From a virus: a DNA stretch of 64,000 bases. The translations under genes and the position numbers were made by a program. Below the pieces are notes generated by a model. That model was not told where the DNA came from, searched no databases, and saw nothing but the letters and a program-made list of their open reading frames with translations. This document shows positions 42,830 to 50,174 of the stretch, one piece after another. How positions within the stretch are numbered: the stretch's first letter is position 1; every line of letters begins with the position of its first letter. Location of the stretch: positions 62,001-126,000 of IMG/VR virus record IMGVR_UViG_3300025137_000017; one strand, 5' to 3'.

Positions 42830-43575
42830 TGCAAAAGAAATATACACCAATGGAATGGAGTTTAATGGAAGGTGGACATAGTTTACCTGAGAAAGAACAA
42901 ACATTCATTCAATCACTTGGCGAAGCTCGTATGTTTCGTGGTAGAGACCAGATAGCTGGTCAAGGTGCTAGAAGTGTTAGCGATCATACATTTGTAAGTC
43001 TAATGAGCTTATATGCTATGAGTCAAGACTATGACTATGCTCCTGTAGCCAAAGAGTATGCAAAAAGAACTCGTGCATTAGGTAATTTTAATAACCCAAG
43101 TCCAGGTGGTACTGATTTGTACCAAACAATATACAGTCTACAACGTCCAAACTTAATGCCAGGTGATAAGAGTCAACTATTAATGAATAAGGTAAATGTA
43201 GACACGCCAAGAATTAAAAGATTCCTAGATAAGATTAGAAATGGTACTGCTTCTAATTCAGATGCACAGCAGTTCTTCTTTAAACTTGAAAGAGATCTCA
43301 AGATACAAGATCCAAAGCTAAAAGCGGCTAGACGTCTAGTACAAAATTGGGATAACCTAGGAACACAACAAAGACAGTTAGTCGGATCACAACTTATGAG
43401 ATACTATACATTGTCTGCTAGACGAAGTGATCTAATGCCATTGTTTGCCAAGTATTCAAAAGATGCTAACCTAAACTTAGATAAAGAAGAAAAGAAATCT
43501 ATTGCACAAAGAGTGGCAAGGGGTGCAGGACTATTTGCAGCCGGCTATGCATTGAGCAAAATAGCTAAAGGCTAA
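42829..43575 (+). CDS. conserved hypothetical protein
   Basis: 248 residues, helical, basic. Begins on the last base of the ligase-like stop (TAATG). Segments PGGTDLYQTIYSLQRPNLMPGD (in parts) and QQRQLVGSQLMRYYTL are conserved-looking; the C terminus ends with a hydrophobic GAGLFAAGYALSK. Always-together genes would point to a two-component function, which the overlap alone only suggests. Confidence 0.65.
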   Translation: MQKKYTPMEWSLMEGGHSLPEKEQTFIQSLGEARMFRGRDQIAGQGARSVSDHTFVSLMSLYAMSQDYDYAPVAKEYAKRTRALGNFNNPSPGGTDLYQTIYSLQRPNLMPGDKSQLLMNKVNVDTPRIKRFLDKIRNGTASNSDAQQFFFKLERDLKIQDPKLKAARRLVQNWDNLGTQQRQLVGSQLMRYYTLSARRSDLMPLFAKYSKDANLNLDKEEKKSIAQRVARGAGLFAAGYALSKIAKG

Positions 43576-43576
43576 T

Positions 43577-44047
43577 ATGACACAAAAGATTCACGGTACT
43601 AGACGACCCGGAGAAGTACTTTCCGGTGATATTAATTTTCTAATTGCATACACTATAGTAGACATAACTGATTCTGGCGACAGTAATCCCAAAGGTAATA
43701 GTAAAACTTACCGACAATCCCAAAACACAAATACCTTAATACAAGTTCTAAGTATGAGAACACAGTTAGTATTATCAAGTATTACTAAATTAGAAACACA
43801 GGACCTAGCTGATTACGACTTTGGTAGTGATTATACAGGTACAGGTACAGTCTGGCAACTAAAATTTGCTAGTGAACATGATGCAGTATGGCAACGTGAG
43901 GGTAATCCTGTATACTGGGCAACCAATGACTGTAATGGTGTTCCTGTTAACAATAGTTTAGACGAAACACATAATACGATTGATTACTTTGAGACAGCAG
44001 ATGCACAAAGTAAAAATTTGTACTTTACTTCCAGTACTTTTTTATAA
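43577..44047 (+). CDS. hypothetical structural-type protein
   Basis: 156 residues, Thr/Asn/Asp-rich, few helices. Segments YDFGSDYTGTGTVWQLKFASEHDAVW (in parts) and a Tyr/Phe-rich end (YFTSSTFL) fit virion proteins with beta structure. Starts 2 bases after the previous stop. Similar in size and composition to the ORF at 47597, which also ends with aromatic residues; a shared role is possible. Confidence 0.6.
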   Translation: MTQKIHGTRRPGEVLSGDINFLIAYTIVDITDSGDSNPKGNSKTYRQSQNTNTLIQVLSMRTQLVLSSITKLETQDLADYDFGSDYTGTGTVWQLKFASEHDAVWQREGNPVYWATNDCNGVPVNNSLDETHNTIDYFETADAQSKNLYFTSSTFL

Positions 44048-44051
44048 ATAC
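44043..44051 (+). promoter_or_regulatory. late promoter
   Basis: TATAAATACATATAACG overlaps the stop of the preceding gene and lies about 70 bases before the ATG at 44120. The rest of the gap holds a small CTCTT/AAGAG inverted repeat and no clear ribosome site. Confidence 0.65.
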
Positions 44052-44119
44052 ATATAACGTACAAGAAGTACTTAATTTGAAAATCAGCTCTTTAAGAGAC
44101 TAGATTGCGGAATTAAACT

Positions 44120-44392
44120 ATGGCAATGCAACAGTCAAGACTAGAGCGTGAAAATCTCGAGGCCCATGTAGATTTATGTGCAGAGAGATACCGCGTAATG
44201 GAAGAAAAATTAGACAACTTAGACAAAAGATTTGATCGCCTAGAAGAGGCATTGAATAAGATAAGTGAAAAACAAGCGTCAGACAAAGCAGGTGGTAATA
44301 AACTTATTATTGGTGCGGCGGCAACAGTTATTGCAGGATTGTTATCAACAGTAGTTTTATTATTGTTGAATCTTCCGGGATTGGGTGGTTAA
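44120..44392 (+). CDS. XhlA-like membrane protein (lysis-associated candidate)
   Basis: 90 residues: a 50-residue coiled coil (MEEKLDNLDKRFDRLEEALNK), a short polar linker, then one membrane helix near residues 63-85 (LIIGAAATVIAGLLSTVVLLLL). This layout matches XhlA-type phage lysis proteins and small holin partners. No lysozyme was found in the window, so the lysis role is inferred from layout. The next gene starts at the base after the stop. Confidence 0.6.
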   Translation: MAMQQSRLERENLEAHVDLCAERYRVMEEKLDNLDKRFDRLEEALNKISEKQASDKAGGNKLIIGAAATVIAGLLSTVVLLLLNLPGLGG

Positions 44393-44680
44393 ATGTTTTT
44401 CAATGAGGCTTACAATACTGTAGTTAGTGAAGCAAAACTTGTCTTTGCAAAACGAGGTAATTCAGTCGTTAAGAAATTTCGTTGTACAGTAGGTAAACGT
44501 AAAGGAAGAGTTGTAAGCTCTCCAGCACAATGTAGTGCTCCTATAGATTTAAAGAAGAGATTTACTCTTAAGAAAACAAAAGCTAGTAAGGGTGCTAGAA
44601 TGACAAAGAAAGCACAAAGAACAAAACGTATTAATCCTGCTAGTAAGATTGTAAAGCAACTTAATAAGGCAAGAAGATAA
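44393..44680 (+). CDS. small basic protein, probable virion DNA-binding
   Basis: 95 residues with more than 25 Lys/Arg. MFFNEAYNTVVSEAKL looks like a head-targeting leader ending in SEA (T4 leaders end in EA before cleavage), followed by VVKKFRCTVGKRKGRVVSSP and a Lys-rich tail. Fits an internal basic head protein that contacts packaged DNA. Inference from composition and leader. Confidence 0.6.
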   Translation: MFFNEAYNTVVSEAKLVFAKRGNSVVKKFRCTVGKRKGRVVSSPAQCSAPIDLKKRFTLKKTKASKGARMTKKAQRTKRINPASKIVKQLNKARR

Positions 44681-44829
44681 TGGAACAAAAAGTAACAGAA
44701 GGTGATGTTCAAGCAGGTATAGAATTTATATATCATATGCGAGAACATATAGTAGATGTAGGCATAGCAACAGTCTACCTATTCGTATGTTATGGATTGT
44801 ATCTATATTTAAAAAAGGTGATAAAGTAA
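44680..44829 (+). CDS. small single-helix membrane protein
   Basis: 49 residues, starting on the last base of the previous stop (TAATG) and ending on the first base of the next start. Sequence MEQKVTEGDVQAGIEFIY is followed by a hydrophobic stretch (VGIATVYLFVCYGLYLYL) and a basic end (KKVIK). The tight overlaps on both sides argue that it is translated. Possibly a lysis or membrane accessory protein. Confidence 0.65.
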   Translation: MEQKVTEGDVQAGIEFIYHMREHIVDVGIATVYLFVCYGLYLYLKKVIK

Positions 44830-45590
44830 TGGATGTAAAAGGCAACAGTATTATTGATACAGTAATTGAATATGCTAATGTAAAGTTTGGAGTTGAACTG
44901 GACATGGAAGAAGTTAGTAAACAACTTAAGAACATGAACTATCGTAACACATTAAACCTAGTAGATGCAATTAAATCAGAGAATGATGAAATGTTTAGTA
45001 ATAACATAGATATGAGTGTAACAAATGAATCAGCCGTTGATGACGACAGTCTAAAAGGTTTCGATCCTAAGACACAATATGCTATTAAGAGACTACAAGC
45101 CAAATATCCACACAGTGAAGACTTAATAAGTGCTCTACTTGCCGATGTAGAAAAGAATGAATTAGATGGTGATACGGCAGACGAACAGAATAAAAAACAT
45201 TTACATGATTTAGAGAAAAGATTAGTTGATGTAATTAAAAAGAACCAATTGAAAGAAGTAGATATTGAAGAAGCTGGTTATGGAACTGGTGGAGCACAAA
45301 GTAACGCCAGTATACAAAACGCCAATAAGAAAAGTAACGTAGCAAATCGTAGAGCAAACAATATGAATCAAGATCAGGTAAGAGCTGGTACAAACAAAAC
45401 TGGCGGAACAATACCAGGTGGAAATAAACAACCTACAGGTACTGGCGGCGGACAAGGCGGAGCCGGTGTTGCTGATCCTGATGATATTGAAAGAGCTGAC
45501 AACCAAGCAAATATTGATAGTAATTCACAACGATTACAGAATCAAGACGCAGAGATACAAAGACTTAAATCCTTAGCAGGTGTAAAATAA
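44829..45590 (+). CDS. hypothetical protein with disordered Gly/Asn-rich region
   Basis: 253 residues from the ATG at 44829 (TAATG with the small membrane protein). N-terminal 150 residues are helical and acidic; residues about 155-230 are Gly/Asn/Gln-rich and disordered (GGTIPGGNKQPTGTGGGQGG); the end returns to a helix (DAEIQRLKSLAGVK). LAGV echoes the short motif at the start of the gene at 21900. Virion or scaffold role suspected. Confidence 0.62.
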   Translation: MDVKGNSIIDTVIEYANVKFGVELDMEEVSKQLKNMNYRNTLNLVDAIKSENDEMFSNNIDMSVTNESAVDDDSLKGFDPKTQYAIKRLQAKYPHSEDLISALLADVEKNELDGDTADEQNKKHLHDLEKRLVDVIKKNQLKEVDIEEAGYGTGGAQSNASIQNANKKSNVANRRANNMNQDQVRAGTNKTGGTIPGGNKQPTGTGGGQGGAGVADPDDIERADNQANIDSNSQRLQNQDAEIQRLKSLAGVK

Positions 45591-45591
45591 A

Positions 45592-45801
45592 ATGAAAATG
45601 GTAGAGAGCCCTGGTGGCATCAATATTATAATCAGTAATTTAGAAAACAAGGTACTGGAATGTATGACTGAAGAAGTATGCAAAGCAGACCTAAGTGAAA
45701 GAGATCAAGACGTTGCACAATCCCTAGTAAACAAAGGTGTGGCAATGAAAGTACGTCGTGAAGGTAAAACCTATTTTAGTAAAGCCAGAGGAAGTTTATA
45801 A
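45592..45801 (+). CDS. small protein, winged-helix-like
   Basis: 69 residues. VLECMTEEVCKADLSERDQDVAQSLVNKGVAMKVRREGKTYFS, read in parts, has the pattern of a winged helix: two helices then a basic hairpin. Could be a small DNA-binding or packing factor. One-base overlap with the next gene. Confidence 0.55.
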   Translation: MKMVESPGGINIIISNLENKVLECMTEEVCKADLSERDQDVAQSLVNKGVAMKVRREGKTYFSKARGSL

Positions 45802-46406
45802 TGTCAATAGAATCACGAGAGATGAAAGCCATCTTACAAAAATTGCAGGACGCTGAAAACGGCCAACCTGCCAAACTATCTGAATCAGCTTCAGAAGTAA
45901 AGGCACACGTTACATCAAATCCCAACAGTCAAGAGATGTTTAATATCCTTAAAAAATTAGAAGATGCCACAACCAATGTAGCAAAAACAATTAATGAAGA
46001 TAGAAACACAGACGAAATAACAGCAGTAGGGATTGCTAATAGAAATAATAATATCACAATGGGTGGATACAACGTTATAATGGAAAAACGCCATTTAGTT
46101 GAAAACTTTCAGAAAACATTTTACGATATTAGTGATGCTGACGGCAATATTCTTTATAGAGATATTAGTTTATTTGAAACAGCAATGTCGATTCTTAAAA
46201 ACTTAGTAACAGAAAATACAAATAAAATTAAAAAGATTGTAGATTTGGATTCCAGATATAATAGTTACTTAACTGAAGCGGCAACACACAAGCATCGTGG
46301 TAAAATGATTAAAGAATCTTATAAGAAAGATGTTTATTCTGCAAAGCAAAGTGCGGCAATGAGCAAGGCTAGTGGTATTAAGAAACAGATTAAGTCCTTA
46401 ATTTAA
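45801..46406 (+). CDS. probable virion/core protein
   Basis: 201 residues, helical, with two similar short units near the N terminus (MKAILQKLQDAENG and MFNILKKLEDATTN) and a basic C-terminal tail. The middle (GYNVIMEKRHLVENFQKTFYDI) looks folded. Resembles internal scaffold or core proteins in composition. Starts on the previous stop (TAATG). Confidence 0.62.
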   Translation: MSIESREMKAILQKLQDAENGQPAKLSESASEVKAHVTSNPNSQEMFNILKKLEDATTNVAKTINEDRNTDEITAVGIANRNNNITMGGYNVIMEKRHLVENFQKTFYDISDADGNILYRDISLFETAMSILKNLVTENTNKIKKIVDLDSRYNSYLTEAATHKHRGKMIKESYKKDVYSAKQSAAMSKASGIKKQIKSLI

Positions 46407-46428
46407 TCTGCAATTAAATTCACAAAAG

Positions 46429-46436
46429 CATAAATA
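46429..46436 (+). promoter_or_regulatory. late promoter
   Basis: GCATAAATACATTATATAC, 29 bases before the ATG at 46466. One of the clearest examples of the extended late box. Confidence 0.72.
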
Positions 46437-46465
46437 CATTATATACAATTAAAGCGAGGTATACC

Positions 46466-47266
46466 ATGATTTTAAACGATTTACAAGAAAAAAAGTTTGC
46501 AAAACTTCACCGTACGCTAACAGAGGTTTTCAATATTGATTTCAATTTTGAAATGCCACTTGAGAAGATTGAAAAGGTAGCAAAAGTTACTGAATCAAGA
46601 CTTGAGGAACTGCGTAGCAATGGTGCAGATGCATCTAATAAAAACTTCCAAAAACTTATGCTAATTGCAGAGGGATTGAAGCTAGTAGTTACTGAAGTAG
46701 CACCAGCTAGACAAGACAAAAAGATTAAGATTAAAGAATCAGCAGATTTAGATCAAGCAGAAGTATTACTGGCGGCAAAGCAAGTAGCTGATGATCTACA
46801 AAAAATGGCTGAGAACTTAGCAAGTATGCAAGTTGAAGACCTAATGTCAATTACTAATGCAATGAAGGAAGAAATCGGACTTGCAGAAGCAGAAGCCTTT
46901 AATATGGCGGCTGAGGCAGCAATTGGTGGAGCTCTAGAAGCAGTTAAATCAGCAAATGATGGTGTTAACAATGCTCTTATGGTTGCACAAGGCCAAGCAC
47001 CAGCAGACGATATGGCAATGGACATGGGTATGGATCCAGAAGCTCCAGCAGAAGACCCAATGCCAGACATGGAAGCACCAGAAATGGACGCACCAGAAGA
47101 TGAGTTTGGTGGAGCCGATGCTGCTGACGCAATGGCAGATGACACTGGTCGTGAAATGAAAGAAGATGCATATTTAAAAGCATTGAAACTTGTTAAAGAA
47201 GCACAAGCTGACGGCAAGGTTAGTAAGGAAGTTCTTAAACAAGCATTCGCAGTAATGAGAAAGTAA
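46466..47266 (+). CDS. acidic helical protein, prohead-core candidate
   Basis: 266 residues. Helical N-terminal half (LNDLQEKKFAKLHRTLTEVF), a long Ala/Glu coiled region, then a very acidic Met/Pro/Asp stretch (about residues 185-235) and a final helix (YLKALKLVKEAQADGK). Composition and late control fit a scaffold or core protein such as T4 gp22, but no direct match is recognised and the usual neighbours gp20-gp23 are not here. Confidence 0.62.
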   Translation: MILNDLQEKKFAKLHRTLTEVFNIDFNFEMPLEKIEKVAKVTESRLEELRSNGADASNKNFQKLMLIAEGLKLVVTEVAPARQDKKIKIKESADLDQAEVLLAAKQVADDLQKMAENLASMQVEDLMSITNAMKEEIGLAEAEAFNMAAEAAIGGALEAVKSANDGVNNALMVAQGQAPADDMAMDMGMDPEAPAEDPMPDMEAPEMDAPEDEFGGADAADAMADDTGREMKEDAYLKALKLVKEAQADGKVSKEVLKQAFAVMRK

Positions 47267-47267
47267 T

Positions 47268-47600
47268 ATGCGACTAGCGGATCTTATCAGGGAAAATGCA
47301 ACAAGTAAAGATGCAGTACTGGATCTCTTAACGGCTATGGCTGGTGAGGGATTGGATAGTATTCCTCTTGAAACACTTTCAGATGAATTATCCCATCAGG
47401 GAATTGATTTAGATGAAAATGCCCTTTTTGATTTATTAGGTAGTCTCGCAATTGTAAGGAACATCAAAGACGGTGTTGCCTTTTTCAATACTGATAGTGA
47501 TCAGAGTCATAATGCAACTGATCTACCGGATCCAGGAGTACAGAAGAACCAAGTTAAGAAACTTGCTAAGAAACAAGTAGACAAAGAGATGAAAAAATGA
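47268..47600 (+). CDS. small conserved hypothetical protein
   Basis: 110 residues. The N-terminal 65 residues (LADLIRENATSKDAVLDLLTAM; IPLETLSDELSHQGIDL) look like a small all-helical fold, then a short beta hairpin and a Lys-rich tail. One base after the previous stop, overlapping the next gene by 4. Function unknown. Confidence 0.6.
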   Translation: MRLADLIRENATSKDAVLDLLTAMAGEGLDSIPLETLSDELSHQGIDLDENALFDLLGSLAIVRNIKDGVAFFNTDSDQSHNATDLPDPGVQKNQVKKLAKKQVDKEMKK

Positions 47601-48217
47601 GTGTAGGATTAAACGCATCACAGGCAAGATCAAAGAGTCGTGAAGACATTACAATCTATAATGAGGTTTCGACTATCATGTTAGCAGTAATTACGGCAAG
47701 TGCCGCAGGTGAATTCGTTGCTTACATAGACGATAAAACAACAATGACAGAATCCTCACCAACTGAAGTAGTAACAGGATCAATAGCAAACCCTACTATT
47801 AGTGTTAGTGATTCAATTATACTCGGATCAACTACTGTAGTACTTGGAACAACAGGTACTAGTTTAAACGCCGTTATTGCTGATATTAATGATGCAGGAA
47901 TAACTGGTGTTGTAGCAAGTAAAAATGCGTCTAACAATCTAGTACTAACGTTTACTGGACAACCTAGTGTAACATGGACTTATGAGATTGGAGCAGGAAC
48001 GGCAAATACAGCTCTTGGATTAACAACAGGTGTTGCAAATATTACTACTCCAACAAGCGTAAATTACTTTCAAACTTGGCAAGGCACAAGAACAAATAGA
48101 GGCGAAAGTCAACAGATGGATCAAGTAATTAAACACTTCCAAAACATGGGTTTTAAGATTGAACGTACTACTAATACAACCTCACAAAACACATATCAGT
48201 GGAATCTTTACTGGTAA
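47597..48217 (+). CDS. virion structural-type protein
   Basis: 206 residues, Thr/Ser/Ala-rich. Starts with MSVGLNASQARSKSR, then beta-rich repeats (TVVLGTTGTSLNAVIADIND, GQPSVTWTYEIG) and ends with KHFQNMGFKIERTTNTTSQN. Composition and style match marine phage fibre- or baseplate-associated proteins. ATGA overlap with the previous gene. Confidence 0.65.
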   Translation: MSVGLNASQARSKSREDITIYNEVSTIMLAVITASAAGEFVAYIDDKTTMTESSPTEVVTGSIANPTISVSDSIILGSTTVVLGTTGTSLNAVIADINDAGITGVVASKNASNNLVLTFTGQPSVTWTYEIGAGTANTALGLTTGVANITTPTSVNYFQTWQGTRTNRGESQQMDQVIKHFQNMGFKIERTTNTTSQNTYQWNLYW

Positions 48218-48231
48218 TTTCAAAATAACTC

Positions 48232-48258
48232 TTGACAACAACAACTAAAGGCTATACT
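48232..48258 (+). promoter_or_regulatory. early promoter, leaderless type
   Basis: TTGACA (48232-48237) and TATACT (48253-48258), with a 15-base spacer, shorter than optimal. The ATGs at 48261 and 48267 follow within 9 bases, so the mRNA would lack a leader. The spacer makes this the weakest of the three leaderless cases. Confidence 0.6.
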
Positions 48259-48266
48259 ATATGAGT

Positions 48267-48953
48267 ATGGTAAAAATAAAATCTCCCTACGATTATAAAG
48301 AGCTACAACGTACAGAAGTGGACGGCAAACGTCTATATATAAATCCTTATGGAGATCCTGTACCAAGTGTCACAACAATATTAAGTGCTACACAACCTGC
48401 TGAAAAACGAAAAGCCCTAGCGAATTGGCGTAAACGTGTTGGTACAACTGAAGCACAACGTATTACTACAACTGCCGCTAATCGTGGAACAGTTATGCAC
48501 AATATATTAGAACATTGGGCATTAGGTAAATACGAAACATATAACCCTGGTAACAATATTGTACATCAACAAGCAAAAGCAATGGCACAAGTTGTAGTTG
48601 AAAATATTGAAAATGATGTTGAAGAAATATGGGGAACAGAAGTAAATTTAGTAGCAAAAGAACTATATGCTGGTACTACTGACTTGGTTGGTATGTATAA
48701 AGGTAAGCCTACTATCATGGACTTTAAACAAACTAACAAGCCTAAGAAGCGTGAATGGATTGATGATTACTTCCTCCAAGGCGCCGCTTATGCCAATGCA
48801 CACAACGAGATGTTCAATACTACTATAGAAAACATAGCAATTTTTATGTGTAGTGGTGATTGCCAGTGGCAATTATTTGAAGCAAATGCTGAAGAATTTA
48901 AGATATGGGAACTAAAATGGGCTCAACGTTTACAACAGTTCTATGGTATTTGA
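48267..48953 (+). CDS. MGME1-like PD-(D/E)xK exonuclease
   Basis: 228 residues from the ATG at 48267, preferred over 48261 because it leaves room for a transcription start. VPSVTTILSAT, RGTVMHNILEHW, YAGTTDLVGMYKGKPTIMDFKQTNKPKK: the last has the Asp...DxK catalytic set of PD-(D/E)xK nucleases, in the arrangement of the mitochondrial exonuclease MGME1 and related phage proteins. Probable role in DNA end processing or host DNA breakdown. Early promoter upstream fits. Confidence 0.78.
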   Translation: MVKIKSPYDYKELQRTEVDGKRLYINPYGDPVPSVTTILSATQPAEKRKALANWRKRVGTTEAQRITTTAANRGTVMHNILEHWALGKYETYNPGNNIVHQQAKAMAQVVVENIENDVEEIWGTEVNLVAKELYAGTTDLVGMYKGKPTIMDFKQTNKPKKREWIDDYFLQGAAYANAHNEMFNTTIENIAIFMCSGDCQWQLFEANAEEFKIWELKWAQRLQQFYGI

Positions 48954-48955
48954 TG

Positions 48956-48963
48956 CTAAATAC
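48956..48963 (+). promoter_or_regulatory. late promoter
   Basis: GCTAAATACATTATACGG begins 3 bases after the nuclease stop and lies 21 bases before the ATG at 48984. Confidence 0.7.
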
Positions 48964-48983
48964 ATTATACGGAGAATAAACAA

Positions 48984-49667
48984 ATGGCAGATACTATAGC
49001 AAAAATTCAATTGAGGAAAGGCGTACTCGCTGATCTTCCTATCTTAGATAGTGGTGAAATGGGATATGCAACTGATGCCCAACGACTATTCATTGGTAAC
49101 GAAACAATTACACGAACAGGCGATGGAACAACAACCGATTTTGACTTTGGTATAGACTTTGATCCATTAGTAGCTTATGCAGTCACAGAAAACGGCTCAG
49201 CAATTAATCCAGCATCAATTACTAAATTGGGTGATGCCACAACAGTTAGGATTACACCTGCTCCAGCAAATTCTAGTGCCGTTGTATTATCATATAATAC
49301 AGAAGTATATACACTAAGTCCAGATGTTGGACTAGATATTCCACTAAGCAGTACGTTAACTAATCAAGCATCGGCAGTCACTGCCGGTATTACTATTGAT
49401 CCGACACGTTATGATAGTGTAAATATTGAATATACATTAAAGCACACGACTCATATTAGAAAAGGTATAATTAGAATTGGTATAGCCGGAGTATCCGGTA
49501 ATGTTACAATTAATGACGAACATACATCTAGTACAACTACTCTACTTGATCATACATTCTCTGGTGCTTGGTCGGGTTCTCCGGCCGTGTGGACCTTACA
49601 ATATACAGCAACAGATACAACTGCAACAACATTTAGTTATGTAACTAAGAACTGGAAGTCAGTATAA
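48984..49667 (+). CDS. virion fibre/adhesin protein with Mtd_N-like start
   Basis: 227 residues. IAKIQLRKGVLADLPILDSGEMGYATDAQRLFIGN, in parts, matches the small N-terminal domain found in major tropism determinant-type and fibre proteins. The rest is beta-rich, ending with a beta-sandwich-like segment. Late promoter and AGGAG-type site (CGGAGAA). Likely part of a baseplate or tail fibre; receptor unknown. Confidence 0.72.
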   Translation: MADTIAKIQLRKGVLADLPILDSGEMGYATDAQRLFIGNETITRTGDGTTTDFDFGIDFDPLVAYAVTENGSAINPASITKLGDATTVRITPAPANSSAVVLSYNTEVYTLSPDVGLDIPLSSTLTNQASAVTAGITIDPTRYDSVNIEYTLKHTTHIRKGIIRIGIAGVSGNVTINDEHTSSTTTLLDHTFSGAWSGSPAVWTLQYTATDTTATTFSYVTKNWKSV

Positions 49668-49673
49668 ACTAAA

Positions 49674-50117
49674 ATGACAAAGAATATCTGGATGTTATCT
49701 CCAGATGACCGACTACGTGAGTGGAGGTCGTTTAGGAAGCAAGTTAGTGCCTTAGGTACTGAACAACAATTAGAATCTGTAATCGCCTGGTGGAAGATGG
49801 CACCATTAGGTACAAGGGTTATAGATATCTATAATTCAAATGATTGGCCTGATCCTTGGGAATTGATACACAAGGGTGAGTTCGACGAAAATGCCATTGC
49901 ACTAGGTATGGCTTACTCTATTCAGTTATTAGAGAAGCAGACTGAACTGTGTTTACTACAAGATAGAATAGATCATTTCCTAGGATTGATTGTTTTAGTT
50001 GACAAGACGCATATACTAAACTATACTTATGGTATAGTAGAAGAAGCAACTAAAGTTCTAGATAATAGTGAAATAGTACAGAAATGGAACGTAGAAGATT
50101 TAATAAAGCACAAGTAA
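49674..50117 (+). CDS. conserved hypothetical protein
   Basis: 147 residues. Opening MTKNIWMLSPDDRLREWRSFR and a central SNDWPDPWELIHKGEF are conserved features of a short protein found in marine T4-like phages next to nucleotide-reduction genes, as I recall. All-helical, no membrane segment. Precedes nrdA by 57 bases; that gap holds a weak ATTAAATA box (50134-50141) but no clear early promoter. Function unknown. Confidence 0.68.
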   Translation: MTKNIWMLSPDDRLREWRSFRKQVSALGTEQQLESVIAWWKMAPLGTRVIDIYNSNDWPDPWELIHKGEFDENAIALGMAYSIQLLEKQTELCLLQDRIDHFLGLIVLVDKTHILNYTYGIVEEATKVLDNSEIVQKWNVEDLIKHK

Positions 50118-50174
50118 ACTTCCCCCATCTAGTATTAAATAGAAGACGTTAAAAAACATAATAGGTAAAATAAC

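Noticed and set aside
46753-47217. 154-codon antisense frame opposite the acidic core-like gene
   Set aside because: Ala/Ser-rich shadow of an Ala/Glu/Asp-rich gene; no start signals.
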